Assembly (NCBI RefSeq): GCF_004349355.1
Contig: NZ_SMFK01000017.1
Coordinates: 588-64,587 of the forward strand
Length of the DNA stretch: 64,000 nucleotides
Source of the DNA: Flavobacterium cellulosilyticum
GTDB taxonomy: Bacteria; Bacteroidota; Bacteroidia; Flavobacteriales; Flavobacteriaceae
Direction of reading: 5' to 3'
The notes beneath the pieces were generated by a model. That model did not search any database and was not told the DNA's origin. It saw only the letters and a list, made by a program, of their open reading frames with translations. The translations under genes were made by a program, and so were the position numbers. Positions 1 to 9,371 of this stretch are shown in pieces (position 1 is the first letter of the stretch; each line of letters starts with the position of its first letter).

Positions 1-224
1 AGATAAACCTGATGTCCACGAATAGGAAAGTCTTGAACAGTTATCTCATCAAAAAAACCTTTGGAGCTTAATTTAGCTTGACGATATTCTTTGGGTATAG
101 AATTGATCTCTTTTAAATAAAGATGAAGAATTTCTTCCCCTTTTTTATAGGAAGTAAGTTCGAAATAATCAACAATAATTTCAGGTAATAACAATTTGAG
201 AAGTTCAATAAAAGAGTCTTGCAT
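1..224 (-). CDS. ISAon1-type transposase, N-terminal ORF (partial)
   Basis: The reverse strand encodes about 74 residues from an ATG at 224 and runs off the window edge. The text (MQDSFIELLKLLLPEI... followed by KGFFDEITVQDFPIRGH) matches, segment by segment, the small ORF at 10,670-11,017 (KGFLDEITIQDFPLRGK). That is the short first ORF of the two-ORF ISAon1-like DDE elements, so this is a second, diverged copy. The short stretch between the ATG and about 296 is the IS end; a similar end precedes the other copy near 11,060-11,095. The element abuts the integrase gene to its right and appears to have removed that gene's start. The family assignment comes from remembered similarity plus the internal comparison. 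Confidence 0.75.
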   Translation of the reverse strand, partial: MQDSFIELLKLLLPEIIVDYFELTSYKKGEEILHLYLKEINSIPKEYRQAKLSSKGFFDEITVQDFPIRGHQVY

Positions 225-296
225 TTCTATATAATTTTGAAATACAAATATCGAAATTTAATATTTCCCCACAACTTTTAGACTTGATCCAAAAAA
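225..296. mobile_element. Terminal end of ISAon1-like element
   Basis: Non-coding IS tip between the transposase start and the truncated integrase. Its CCCC...GATCCA pattern near 268-291 resembles the tip of the second copy (CCCCAGG...GATCCATCAA near 11,064-11,088). The exact boundary and any target duplication cannot be fixed from this window alone. Confidence 0.5.
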
Positions 297-1337
297 TTGG
301 TAACGCTTTTAAAAGCTGGTTTTAATCCCTTTGAAGATAATGCGGAGTTATATGCTAAAAGAGTACAGAAAGAAAGTGTTGCGCCACCCGTTATGGAAGA
401 ATCTCCTGTAAGTATTACTGCAGTTGAAGAAGAGCCTAAAATGTCTTTAAGAGAAGCTTTCGATTTGAGTCTTAAATTGAAAGAGAAACTGATTAGTCCT
501 AAAACGAAAAGCAATGACGAAAACAGGGTCGATAACTTTTTAAAATGGTTAACTACAAATCGTCCTGAGATCAAGAGCATAAATCAATTAGGGAAAAAAG
601 ATGTCATTCAATTCTTAAATGAAGAACTTTATAGGACTTCAGCCCGTTCTAGAAATAATTCTAGAGTGGATCTTAGTAGTTTAATGCAAACCTTGGAAGA
701 TAATGATATCATTGAACTCAATTTTGTTAAAAGTATACCAGTCTTAAAATCAATTCCCGAACGTAACAAAACTTACACTACAGAAAAGCAAGAAGATATT
801 TTTACTTATCTCGAAAAGCATGATCCTATTTTATTGCTCTTTATCAAGTTTATTTCCTATAATTTTTTGCGTCCTATTGAAGTTTGCAGGTTAAAGGTGG
901 GGGATTTAAATTTAACTAATAAAACGATTCAATTTAAAGCAAAGAATAGTTCCTTTAAAACGAAGATCATTCCAGAGATATTACTAAATGATTTACCAGA
1001 TCTTTCTATGTTAGGAAAGGATTTAGTGTTATTCACGCCAGAGAAAATAGGAGGAGAGTGGAGCACTCGAATTGATAATAAAAGGGATTATTTTTCCAAA
1101 AGGTTCAAGTCGGTAATCAAAGATCATTTCAATCTAGGAGTGGATTATGGCTTGTATAGTTTTAGACATACATTTATTACCAAACTATACAAAGATTTTG
1201 CTAAAACGATGACACCTTTTGAAACCAAAAGCAAATTGATGCTGATCACAGGACATACTTCAATGGAAGCCTTAAGCAAATATTTACGTGAAATAGATGC
1301 AGAGTTGCCAGAAGATTATTCGAAAAGTTTAAAATAG
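297..1337 (+). pseudogene. Tyrosine recombinase/integrase, 5'-truncated by an IS
   Basis: 346 residues are readable, but the only start is a TTG at 297 right at the IS junction, and the text opens mid-domain (LLKAGFNPFED), which in Bacteroidota integrases lies well inside the N-terminal DNA-binding region. The catalytic core is intact. Arg192 sits in RPIEVCRL, Arg290 and His291 in SFRHTF, His320 in TGHTS, and the nucleophile Tyr329 in KYLR. The usual first His of the HxxR box is replaced by Tyr. The SAM-like core-binding domain covers roughly residues 60-150. Known role of the family: strand exchange between att sites for integrative elements. I infer that the gene lost its start codon and first domain when the IS inserted; expression from the TTG is possible but unproven. 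Confidence 0.75.
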
Positions 1338-1374
1338 AGTACACAAGTATAATAATAAGGCAAAGCCAATTAAA

Positions 1375-2139
1375 ATGAAGGAACAATCAATAGAAACTTT
1401 TTTAGATCATTTAGTTCAGGTACTAGTAAAAGATCTTGGGTTTTATATTCCAAAATCAATTTTTCCTGAAATAGTGCTGGAGAAAATGGGCTTTGATTTT
1501 CCTGAACATTTTTTTGATGAACTTTTTTATTTGGATTTAAAAAACGGAATGATGTTTTTTGATAACAATCTATTTATGGAGAAGCTTGCGGAAAAGCCTC
1601 GATTATTTGAGAGCAATATCATTCAACTTCTTCAAAAGAGAGATGAATTAGGGGAAGCTGCATTCGATTATATACTTGAAAAGTATTTTGATAAAGTTAA
1701 TTTTTATTGTAAAGCAGTTAGTTTGTTAAGTGGTAAATTGGGTTTTTACTTTAAGGATACAGTTGATTTTAGTGTAAAGGGCTCTTTTGAAATTCAATTT
1801 AATATATACAAAAGTCATCTTTTGGAATTGATAAGTCGCTTTTATAAAGAGAAAGAAGTTGTTGTTAAAGAACATTATGATTATGATGAATTGTTATTAA
1901 CCTACTTACCTGACTTTACATCAAGATTAGGGATCTATTATAAAGAGCTAACGACTGAATCTGAAACTGAATTTCCTAACTCAAATAACCAGAATGACAA
2001 TAAAATTGCTGAATCAGAAACACCTAAAAGTGATGCGTTTTCTAAAAAGAGAGTAAAAAAAGAACCTCTACTTTTAGATGCGGAAGTAGAAGATTTTATA
2101 TTGACAACGGTGTTTAATATGAAGTTAGATTCAAAATAA
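1375..2139 (+). CDS. Hypothetical protein in integrase operon
   Basis: 254 residues with an ATG 37 bases after the integrase. I do not recognise the family. The protein is acidic and helical in appearance, with no signal peptide or membrane segment, and is rich in Phe/Tyr/Leu in residues 1-190. A polar, Asn/Glu/Ser/Lys-rich linker follows at about 195-228 and then a short C-terminal helix. Placement behind an integrase and ahead of a ribbon-helix-helix gene suggests a mobile-element accessory protein, such as a mobilisation or regulatory factor, but the sequence shows no motif to prove it. Confidence 0.6.
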   Translation: MKEQSIETFLDHLVQVLVKDLGFYIPKSIFPEIVLEKMGFDFPEHFFDELFYLDLKNGMMFFDNNLFMEKLAEKPRLFESNIIQLLQKRDELGEAAFDYILEKYFDKVNFYCKAVSLLSGKLGFYFKDTVDFSVKGSFEIQFNIYKSHLLELISRFYKEKEVVVKEHYDYDELLLTYLPDFTSRLGIYYKELTTESETEFPNSNNQNDNKIAESETPKSDAFSKKRVKKEPLLLDAEVEDFILTTVFNMKLDSK

Positions 2140-2172
2140 TAAACAGGACTATTTTCCTTTAATGAAAAGCCA

Positions 2173-2682
2173 ATGAAAAAACAAAACATAAAAAATGAAG
2201 ATCCATCTTTAAATTTTAGGTTACCAAAAGAGTTAAGAGCTCAAGTAGCAAAGGAAGCAGAACTATTAAATGTTACCGTTTCGAATTATTTGAGAAATCA
2301 CTTGGATGATTTTTATTCTGGAAAATTATTTGAAAAAGAAATCGTTTTTGACCATAGCCATGAATTGATTAATTCAAACGAATTTTTGCAATTGGTCGTT
2401 TGGGTTTTTAGTAAAAGGAAAAACGAAAAATGTATAGCTACAAACGATCAATTAAATCGCTATATAAGAACCATTAAAAAGCTAGAAGGTATTTTGCCAG
2501 ATTCGCTCGTTATTGAATTTGACAAGGTTTTAATGGATTTGATCAGAGTTCAGGGTGATACAAGTTCGTTTCGTTTCTTTAAATTTTGTGGGCAAAGTTA
2601 CACTACGCCAGGATTTGATTATGAGAAGCTCGAGAGTTTTATTTTAAATGAGATGAATAGTTATTTTGCAACCAAAATTTAA
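2173..2682 (+). CDS. Ribbon-helix-helix N-terminal domain protein
   Basis: 169 residues, starting 33 bases after the previous gene in the same direction. Residues 11-45 (LNFRLPKELRAQVAKEAE then VTVSNYLRNHL) have the beta-strand/helix/helix pattern of MetJ/Arc/CopG-type ribbon-helix-helix DNA-binding domains, with the strand residues N-F-R in the usual base-contact position. The remaining 120 residues are helical and unrecognised. RHH proteins of this size occur as relaxosome accessory factors or repressors on mobile elements. The gene is followed directly by three 22-bp direct repeats, which would be a plausible binding array. Function is inferred from fold and context. Confidence 0.6.
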   Translation: MKKQNIKNEDPSLNFRLPKELRAQVAKEAELLNVTVSNYLRNHLDDFYSGKLFEKEIVFDHSHELINSNEFLQLVVWVFSKRKNEKCIATNDQLNRYIRTIKKLEGILPDSLVIEFDKVLMDLIRVQGDTSSFRFFKFCGQSYTTPGFDYEKLESFILNEMNSYFATKI

Positions 2683-2693
2683 ATAAAACACGA

Positions 2694-2759
2694 TGATAAA
2701 AATGTGGAATAATTGTGATAAAAATGTGATAATTTTGTGATAAAAAAATATCACAAAAA
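2694..2759. repeat. Three 22-bp imperfect direct repeats (iteron-like)
   Basis: Units start at 2694, 2716 and 2738, each exactly 22 bases long and each opening with TGATAAAAA. The first two share TGATAAAAATGTG exactly. Two helical turns per unit would place repeated sites on one face of the DNA. The array lies 12 bases after the stop of the ribbon-helix-helix gene. Confidence 0.6.
2733..2758. terminator. Perfect hairpin at end of the integrase operon
   Basis: A 10-bp perfect stem (TTTTGTGATA at 2733-2742, TATCACAAAA at 2749-2758) with an A6 loop overlaps the third direct repeat. It could terminate the operon or be a palindromic protein site. The AT-only lower stem makes it weak as a terminator. 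The following 300 bases up to 3059 show no gene. Confidence 0.4.
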
Positions 2760-3059
2760 TTTATTCTTCACAAATTTTTGTTTTAGTATTCTGTAAGCTC
2801 CTTGTTTTGTTGGGTTTTACGCTATGCCAAAGGTAGTTTTTGAAGTTTTTGCATTATGTCTTTTTTCTATAAAACTAAAAAATATTTGACTTTTACTTCG
2901 GTAAATTAGTAAGTTGTGATTATAGCTTTACTATTGTAATTTGTTGAATGTAATTATAACAAACGTCATTTTTATATTGCTTTTTTTAGATCAAATAGTA
3001 CAGCTCAAATTAGGATGATAGTATTTTTGTTTTAGTGTTATTTGTAAAAATATATTTTT

Positions 3060-6000
3060 CTACCTCTTCAATGCAAAATGGCCTTTAATAACCCGACTGT
3101 CTTCTAATTGAATGGAATACCAATAATCCGCTGCTGGCATTTGCTGTCCGTTGAAAGTGCCGTCCCAGCCTTGGGTTAATGGACTGATTTGTTTCACTAA
3201 TTTTCCATATCGGTCGAAAATATGGATAATTGTATTAGTATTGAAGGAGGCATTTACGCCTTTGATGTTCCAATAGTCGTTATAGCTGTCGTCATTTGGC
3301 GTGAAATAATTAGGAATTCCAAGAACTGCAACTTCTTTTCGTTTTATACCACAACCATTCAAATCTTTAACATAAACGGTGTGGATTCCAGCACTCACAT
3401 TGGTAAAAACATTGTCCGTTTGATAGCTACCGTTTTCATCATCGAGAGTATATATATAATTGCCCAAACTAGCAGCGACACTTACCGTTATACTATTTGA
3501 TTCGGCTAAATCTACAATTTTCACATCGGTAATATTCGCTTTATCCGAGGCTAGAACAGTAAACGTTCTCGTTCTCGAACACCCCTGAGCGTTGGTAACT
3601 TTTACTGTATAAAGACCTGCCGTGTTTACGGTTAAAATGTAATTCGTTTCTCCCGCAATTGCGTTTCCGTTAAACGACCAGGTGTAAGTATAGTCATTTG
3701 TATCCGAACCGTCCAAAAGTCCAGCATCCAAATCCTTGGTAAACGAAGGTAAATCACTGCATACTAATTCATCTCCTTTTAAAGCGATTTTAGGAACTGG
3801 ATGCACAACAAAGGGCAGCGTTATTGTTGCAGTACAAGTTGTGTTTACTGGGTTGATGACTTCAACTCTCACATTTTGGGTTGTCGTTACAAAAGGGTTC
3901 GGCAGCGGACTAGGCAATGCATTGTTATTTTGATCAAAATAGTTAACAATCATTCCCGTTTGTCCTCCTAAAATGGTGTTTTGAAAAGTGGCCGTATCAA
4001 AAGCATATTTTCCATCTTGTAAACTAGGGTCTGCTTCATCATCGCAAGTGGTTGTTAAAATTGTTGGAACTGGAAAAGCTTCGGGTAAATCATCCACGAC
4101 AAATTGTAGTGTTGAATTGTACGAGCAGGCTTTTGCGGTATTATTAGTCACAACAACTTTCAGTGTTTGTGAAGCCGTCACAAATGGATTGGGCAATGGA
4201 CTTGACAATTGCACGTTGTTTCCGTCAAAATAAGTGACTGTGACATCCGTCAATCCGTTTATTAATTGCGATTGCAGATTGGTAGTATCAAAAGCAAATT
4301 TTCCATCTTGGTCATCATCACAATGAATTTGTGTCAAGGATTGTACAATAGGAATACGTTCTACATTTAAGGTAATATGATTGCCTAATCCCAGACAATC
4401 ATTATTGACTTGACTATCTACCCGAATATAGATTTTTTGAGTATTCGGATAACCAATGTTTCGATAATTTGAAATATCTGTAATAGCATTTTTTTCTGCC
4501 AAAGCATCGGCAAGGTTTCTAAAATAACGAATGTCTAACAATTGACCTGCGGGAAAAATATTCTGAATATCATTCGTCACGCTACTAAAATCAAAACTAG
4601 CAATGCCGTCTGTATTTGTGCCTAAAAAGGCATCATCACATTCGGTAAAGGATTTGGCATAGTTCAATGGAATTTGGGTAGTAGAAACCAATAAATTGAC
4701 TTTTGCAATTCGAAAACAGCCGTTGCCGTTGGATACTTTGGCATAAACCGCATCATTGCTAACGACCTGATTGGTGTAAGTGGTTGGGTTTGCAATTGGG
4801 TTTGTATTGTTTTGCGCATCAGTTTGGGTTTTGAAAAAAGCAATGGTCTTATTGGCAGCGTTTGTCGTGATTTTTCCAATAGCTTCTTCCAAATTAAAAA
4901 CACTAAAACCATCAATATCATCGTCACATTGTTTCAAAGAAACCACATTTGTGATAACTGGCAAAGCCAAAACCTCGATCGAAAAGGAAGTTGTGGCAAA
5001 ACAAGACGCATTGTCTTTATTGGTCATTTTTACATAAATCGTTTCCGAAGCATTGGTATTGGCATAAGTATTTGGAGTAGTAATCAATTGACTTAAAGCT
5101 GAATCTTTGTAATACGAAAGTACAAACTGGCTTGCCGATTGACCGTTCAAAATTGTGGTGGCTCTTTGGGTTAAATCGAAAATTACCCGACCATCGGTAT
5201 CTGTTCCTACACTGGAATTATCGCAACTGCTAATTTTTGGAATTACAGTATTTGGTTTCGGCGAATCAAACACATCGATATCAAAACTGGTCGTGCTTTT
5301 GCATTCGGAATTTGCATTATTACTCACTTCAGCAATAATGGTTTGCGCTTGGTAAGCCGCTTTATTTATATAATTATTTGGTGCAGCAATAGCAATTTTA
5401 TTAGCATAATCTGTGGCATTGGCAAAAAATTTTATAGTGTATAAATTTGGATCTTGACTGTTGAGAATAGCCGTGTTTTGTGTGGTCAAATCGAAGTTAT
5501 ACAAACCATCATTATTGTTATCACAAATGAGTAAATCTTGCGGTTTTGTTGCGGTGGGTACTGCTGAAATGGTAATGACTTTAGTATTTGTACTCGTGCC
5601 ACTTGCTCCAGTAGCTGTAACTGAAACTGTGTAAGTTCCTGCAATTGTATAACTATGAGTTGGACTTATGGTTGTTGAAGTAGTTCCATCGCCAAAGTCC
5701 CAAGTAGCAGAAGTTACTATTTGATTACCACTCAACGAAAAAGTAGTTAGATCACCTAAACATTGATTGTTAACGGTAAAACTAGAATTGAAAAAAGATT
5801 GTACAAAACAAGGCAAACCACTTTGTGATTTTTTTCCCGCTAAATCAACGGCATTGGTTTGTAAATTGCAACTCACTCCAACATTATCAGGATTGTTTAT
5901 GACTCCTAAATTGGTCACATCATAATTGGCAATGTAAATTTTATTGTTGGGACCGAGTTGTAAAGCACCTAAATGATTGGTTCCATTTGCTATAAGTAGT

Positions 6001-6878
6001 TCACTGGCCACAATGTTGGGAGCGTTTAAATTGTATTGATAAATTTCACGCTTATTTGAAATGGCAAGGTATAAAAGTTTGCTGTTGGGCGAAAATTCGA
6101 CTCCGTAAAATTGATCAAAACCACTAGACTTGAGCCTTATCGGATTTGACACTTTTCCGGTGGCAACATCAAAATCGAAAAGTTCCAGAAAATTAAAGCA
6201 ATGTCCTGCGGCTAATTTTGTACCATCGGGCGAAATCTTCATATAACCCAGTACGTTGTTTTGAGAACCTCCTATAACTCCACCAACATTCGAAGTAACA
6301 GGAGTTGCACTCAACCCTGCAGCGGTAAGCAAGTGGGCATAAAAAGTATTGCTGTTCCAGCCGTGGGTAACAATCCACAAATCGTTATTATTGCCGTGTT
6401 TTACTACCGATATTTTTTCTAAACTGGGCGTATAAACCAAGATGTTTTTATTGGCTGTAATTCCTCCTAATCCTCCGTCTAACGTAAGGTCTATTTCGCT
6501 GTATTGTACGCCATTAATTTTTGCGCTATCATCTAAGGTAAAGACATAAAACAAGTTTGGAGAACCGGGCTTGGGAACGATGGTTGCCGATTGAGAACTT
6601 GACCAAGCTCCCTTCAGTCCTGTACCATTTAGCATTACTAGGTGATTTTTGTTATACACCGTCATACCATCAGTATAAAACAACAAATTGCCATTGGAGT
6701 CTGATAAGGCAGCACAACCCTCAAGGTTGATGAGTTTACCATCTGTTAATGGAGTTAGTGAGCCGTCTGTATTGAAATGGATTCCTGCTCCTTCACCAAA
6801 ATACCAATAACTGGCTTCTTTTTGAGAATAGGCAAGACTGCTAATGCAAAGAAAAAATAGTAGGATTTGGTTTTTCAT
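3060..6878 (-). CDS. T9SS type B sorting-domain surface protein with PKD domain
   Basis: 1,272 residues from the ATG at 6878. An upstream in-frame start at 6911 would add 11 residues before a normal signal peptide (MKNQILLFFLCISSLAYSQ), so the internal ATG is chosen. Residues about 20-380 form a beta-propeller-like region with repeated aromatic/Gly strands. A PKD domain follows at about 385-460 (FGDGTTSTT...HSYTIAGTYTV). Then come several Cys-containing repeats with a C-DDxxDGxxxFD pattern, each reading about 100 residues. The last 90 residues (NYFTPNDDSYNDYWNIKG...IFDRYGKLV) are the gliding-motility-associated type B C-terminal domain. Known family role: secretion through the type IX system and attachment or release at the cell surface. 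A probable adhesin or sugar-binding surface protein; the ligand is unknown. It is monocistronic here. Confidence 0.9.
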   Translation of the reverse strand: MKNQILLFFLCISSLAYSQKEASYWYFGEGAGIHFNTDGSLTPLTDGKLINLEGCAALSDSNGNLLFYTDGMTVYNKNHLVMLNGTGLKGAWSSSQSATIVPKPGSPNLFYVFTLDDSAKINGVQYSEIDLTLDGGLGGITANKNILVYTPSLEKISVVKHGNNNDLWIVTHGWNSNTFYAHLLTAAGLSATPVTSNVGGVIGGSQNNVLGYMKISPDGTKLAAGHCFNFLELFDFDVATGKVSNPIRLKSSGFDQFYGVEFSPNSKLLYLAISNKREIYQYNLNAPNIVASELLIANGTNHLGALQLGPNNKIYIANYDVTNLGVINNPDNVGVSCNLQTNAVDLAGKKSQSGLPCFVQSFFNSSFTVNNQCLGDLTTFSLSGNQIVTSATWDFGDGTTSTTISPTHSYTIAGTYTVSVTATGASGTSTNTKVITISAVPTATKPQDLLICDNNNDGLYNFDLTTQNTAILNSQDPNLYTIKFFANATDYANKIAIAAPNNYINKAAYQAQTIIAEVSNNANSECKSTTSFDIDVFDSPKPNTVIPKISSCDNSSVGTDTDGRVIFDLTQRATTILNGQSASQFVLSYYKDSALSQLITTPNTYANTNASETIYVKMTNKDNASCFATTSFSIEVLALPVITNVVSLKQCDDDIDGFSVFNLEEAIGKITTNAANKTIAFFKTQTDAQNNTNPIANPTTYTNQVVSNDAVYAKVSNGNGCFRIAKVNLLVSTTQIPLNYAKSFTECDDAFLGTNTDGIASFDFSSVTNDIQNIFPAGQLLDIRYFRNLADALAEKNAITDISNYRNIGYPNTQKIYIRVDSQVNNDCLGLGNHITLNVERIPIVQSLTQIHCDDDQDGKFAFDTTNLQSQLINGLTDVTVTYFDGNNVQLSSPLPNPFVTASQTLKVVVTNNTAKACSYNSTLQFVVDDLPEAFPVPTILTTTCDDEADPSLQDGKYAFDTATFQNTILGGQTGMIVNYFDQNNNALPSPLPNPFVTTTQNVRVEVINPVNTTCTATITLPFVVHPVPKIALKGDELVCSDLPSFTKDLDAGLLDGSDTNDYTYTWSFNGNAIAGETNYILTVNTAGLYTVKVTNAQGCSRTRTFTVLASDKANITDVKIVDLAESNSITVSVAASLGNYIYTLDDENGSYQTDNVFTNVSAGIHTVYVKDLNGCGIKRKEVAVLGIPNYFTPNDDSYNDYWNIKGVNASFNTNTIIHIFDRYGKLVKQISPLTQGWDGTFNGQQMPAADYWYSIQLEDSRVIKGHFALKR

Positions 6879-7032
6879 TAAGGTATTACTTTTTGATGTT
6901 GTTTTTAGCAAACAACGGGCTTATACTTTTACTTTTAATTATCCTTTTTATTGTTGTCTTGGTTTGCGGACACAAGCGTAACAATCACTCTACCAATCGT
7001 TCTCTAAAATAAAACATTGTTCAATTGAAGGA

Positions 7033-7080
7033 TGCTGTGCGAAGTCTCCCGACTTCATACCCACTCCTATATGCCGTTCC
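7033..7080. repeat. REP family A copy, left of first RAYT
   Basis: Contains GAAGTC-tccc-GACTTC (7041-7056) preceded by TGCTGTGC. It is inverted relative to the copy at about 7766-7804 on the other side of the RAYT gene, the usual arrangement of REP hairpins around a RAYT. Confidence 0.65.
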
Positions 7081-7093
7081 AATTTTCTAAAAC

Positions 7094-7693
7094 TCAATAT
7101 TCATTATATTTTGTAAAATTATTCAAATTCAAAACATCAACAATAGGAATATCTGCTTTTTCTATTTTTAGTAAGCCTGTATCCGAAACATAATTACTGG
7201 CACTTGAATAAGTATAATGTGATGCTTTCTCTACAATTCCTGCACGAACAGGATTTAAGTGAATATAATCTAACTTTGACCACATAAACTTGTTACTATA
7301 AATTTCTTCTGGGTGATTGCCATATTGCCAAAATTGATAATTTTTGTTTCTGGAATGACTTTCGGTTGCTAATTTAAAACGCTCTAACATCCACTCTCTT
7401 CTGCTTTCGGGATCTGATTTTATTTTTTCTATAATTTTTGTAGCCGTGAATTTCTTGAAATCTCGCAACAAATCCGACAACTCGCCATCGCCAAATTGCA
7501 CTACCATATGAATATGATTGCTCATAATCACATAACCATACAAAACCATTGCCTTTTCTTTGATGCAAAAATCTAAACAGGCTATAACGATGTCTCTGTA
7601 GTTTTTTCTTGTAAAAACATCAACCCAATCTACAACTGTTGCCGTTACAAAATGTGGCAAAGTTTGGTCTCTTATTTTATATCCTTCTGACAT
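7094..7693 (-). CDS. REP-associated tyrosine transposase (RAYT 1)
   Basis: 199 residues, intact. The Y1_Tnp/HUH fold is shown by the metal-binding motif at about residues 57-66 (MSNHIHMVVQ), the RDFKKFTA helix and the catalytic tyrosine in DYIHLNPVRAG. SRREWML is the conserved linker found in all four RAYTs of this window. RAYTs are single-strand-specific endonucleases related to IS200/IS605 transposases; they are linked to REP palindromes, which they recognise and cleave. Inverted family A palindromes lie on both sides (7033-7080 and about 7766-7804). This is the only one of the four that does not sit between two truncated genes. Confidence 0.88.
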   Translation of the reverse strand: MSEGYKIRDQTLPHFVTATVVDWVDVFTRKNYRDIVIACLDFCIKEKAMVLYGYVIMSNHIHMVVQFGDGELSDLLRDFKKFTATKIIEKIKSDPESRREWMLERFKLATESHSRNKNYQFWQYGNHPEEIYSNKFMWSKLDYIHLNPVRAGIVEKASHYTYSSASNYVSDTGLLKIEKADIPIVDVLNLNNFTKYNEY

Positions 7694-7751
7694 ATTTTTT
7701 TATTCAAATATATAGTTTTTTACTACAAATAAACATTTGTTTTGCCTGCTT

Positions 7752-8222
7752 AACTGTGTGGACTATAGGAACGGGTGCGAAGTCGGAGACATTCGCACAG
7801 CACGACCCTAGATTTAATAACGTTTCCTTTTTAGGGAAGTCTTCGGAGAGCTGGGGTCTTCTCGTAACCGCAAATATTCTTGCAAAACGCTGTGCGAAGT
7901 CTCCCGACTTCGTACCCACAACTATATGCCGTTCCTGCTTTATTTTTCATCTTAATTCTTTGTTTTGGTTGCCCTCGTAAGTTGCCTATTGGAATGGGTA
8001 CGAAGTCGGGAGACTTCGCACAGCACAGCTTCGCACAGCAATCCGCTAGTTTTAAGAACGTTTTCTTTTTATTGAACACTTCGGACAGCTGGGCATCCGA
8101 AACCGTTTTGATGGCTTTTACTCCATCGACATCGGTATCTAAAGAATACTGCATTGTGCTTATATTCCCTTCTGGATCGGGGCACTAGCCCAGTGTTACC
8201 TAATGCTCGCGCCGTCGGGGGG
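7752..8222. repeat. Block of REP family A elements with composite tails
   Basis: Three family A hairpins lie here: 7775-7798 (GTGCGAA/TTCGCAC), 7895-7912 (CGAAGTC-tccc-GACTTCG, opposite orientation) and 8001-8018 (CGAAGTC/GACTTCG). The first and third are each followed by a 50-60-base tail of the form TTTTAA..ACGTTT..CTTTTTA..CTTCGGA.AGCTGGG (about 7810-7856 and 8049-8095). The block ends with a GC-rich piece at 8178-8222 that resembles a piece at 13,801-13,822. Overlapping open frames on both strands are by-products of the palindromes and not genes. Confidence 0.65.
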
Positions 8223-8939
8223 TTAGCGACTTTCTAATTTATATGAAAAGGTTTTAGTTTCAGTGTATTTATTGGAATCATTATCATATATACAATTCCA
8301 TATAATAGAGCTCAGTTTATTTATTTTGTCATAATGATAAATTCGGGTAAGGATACCTCCATCAAAAGTGTATTCTTCTTTTACTATGAAGTTATCTTTC
8401 ATAATTATTTTGTATTTTTTTATTACAGTTAAATGTTGAATATATTTTTCAATGTTAGATCTGAAAGTTATCTTTTTGTTAAGATTATTAAAACTTAATA
8501 CTTTCTCACTATTTGTAGTTATTACTTGATATTTATCACAACTAGAGAATATTTTTACTATATCACCCAATTCTTCATAGTTGACAAATGGAAGAGGAAA
8601 TGTAATGCCTTTTTTTAACAAATAGTTATTTTGAAAAGAGGCATCACTAATGTGTTTTTTTTCTTCATTTTCATCAAATCCATCTATATCTCCACCACCC
8701 AAATAATTAATCTTTTCAACAAGATTTGTTTCTAAATAGGTATAAAGAACCGTGTATTGTTTAGGAGATAAATGATCATTGTAAATAAATTTTACAACCA
8801 ATCCATTTTTGTTGAGGTAATATATACCCTCATTTATATTATTTGTAGCAACTGTGACTATTTCTATACTTTGCCCAGAACAATTGATAATGCTAAGTAT
8901 AATTACCAGTATTAAATATTTCATCTTGGATACTATCAT
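8223..8939 (-). CDS. Lipoprotein, candidate immunity protein of toxin module 1
   Basis: 238 residues. The ATG at 8939 overlaps the TGA of the upstream toxin-like fragment as ATGA, which supports coupled translation; an alternative start lies at 8924. Residues 6-25 form a signal peptide ending in a lipobox-like IINC, so the mature protein is probably a membrane lipoprotein. The rest has no recognised domain but many Lys/Asn/Tyr strands. The tight coupling to a C-terminal toxin-like fragment, and the same layout at 13,829-14,919, are the grounds for the immunity call. That function is inference; the lipoprotein nature is seen in the sequence. Confidence 0.55.
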   Translation of the reverse strand: MIVSKMKYLILVIILSIINCSGQSIEIVTVATNNINEGIYYLNKNGLVVKFIYNDHLSPKQYTVLYTYLETNLVEKINYLGGGDIDGFDENEEKKHISDASFQNNYLLKKGITFPLPFVNYEELGDIVKIFSSCDKYQVITTNSEKVLSFNNLNKKITFRSNIEKYIQHLTVIKKYKIIMKDNFIVKEEYTFDGGILTRIYHYDKINKLSSIIWNCIYDNDSNKYTETKTFSYKLESR

Positions 8940-9243
8940 TTTCCTTTAATTATTGATTCTCCTTTTAACTCTTTCCAAAATATTGTACCACCATAAACAG
9001 CTGTCGATTTTAAATGGATTGTATTAGGTTGAAAATACTTATTAAATTTACCCTTCCCTGTTGGAGTAAAGCTAGTTTGGGGAGCTTTAAATGCTTTCCC
9101 AACATTAGCTTTCCATTTACTAAAATCATCATTTGATATTGACCAGCCCATGGTATTTTTATGTAGTTCAATACTTCTTTTTCCAATTTTATCACTGAAT
9201 TTAGTATTATCTGCAGAAAAAGTCGCTTGGTCTTGTCCATCCC
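8936..9243 (-). pseudogene. Orphan toxin-like C-terminal fragment (module 1)
   Basis: About 100 residues remain (from DGQDQATFSADN to the C-terminal KGESIIKGK). The open frame continues upstream only because REP DNA at 9241-9356 happens to lack stops, so the true 5' part is missing. The composition, small size, and a directly coupled lipoprotein gene downstream fit the C-terminal toxin tip of a polymorphic (RHS/YD-type) protein whose body has been lost. I see no identifiable catalytic motif, so the activity is unknown. It could instead be the tail of some other secreted protein. Confidence 0.45.
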
Positions 9244-9356
9244 GATCGCTCGGATATTCAAATAGTCCTTGTGTGGATAGCGCGGATTTGCAACCCCCGA
9301 TCGCTCGGATATTCAAATAGTCCTTGTGTGGATAGCGCGGATTTGCAATCCGTGCC
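9241..9356. repeat. Tandem REP family B copies, left of RAYT 2
   Basis: Two direct copies 55 bases apart (GATCGCTCGG at 9244 and 9299). The second is complete and ends in the hairpin CGGATT-TGC-AATCCG (9338-9352). The first is cut just after the loop. Inverted copies lie at 10,003-10,068 and 12,034-12,096. Confidence 0.75.
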
Positions 9357-9371
9357 TACTCCTATAAGCAA

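Noticed and set aside
7639..8188. Four overlapping open frames on both strands with Cys-rich text such as CAKSPDFVP
   Set aside because: They read through REP family A palindromes; the same peptide appears in both directions because of the inverted repeats.
9241..9356. CRISPR-like direct repeats
   Set aside because: Only two copies with no spacers and an internal hairpin matching REP copies elsewhere in inverted orientation.
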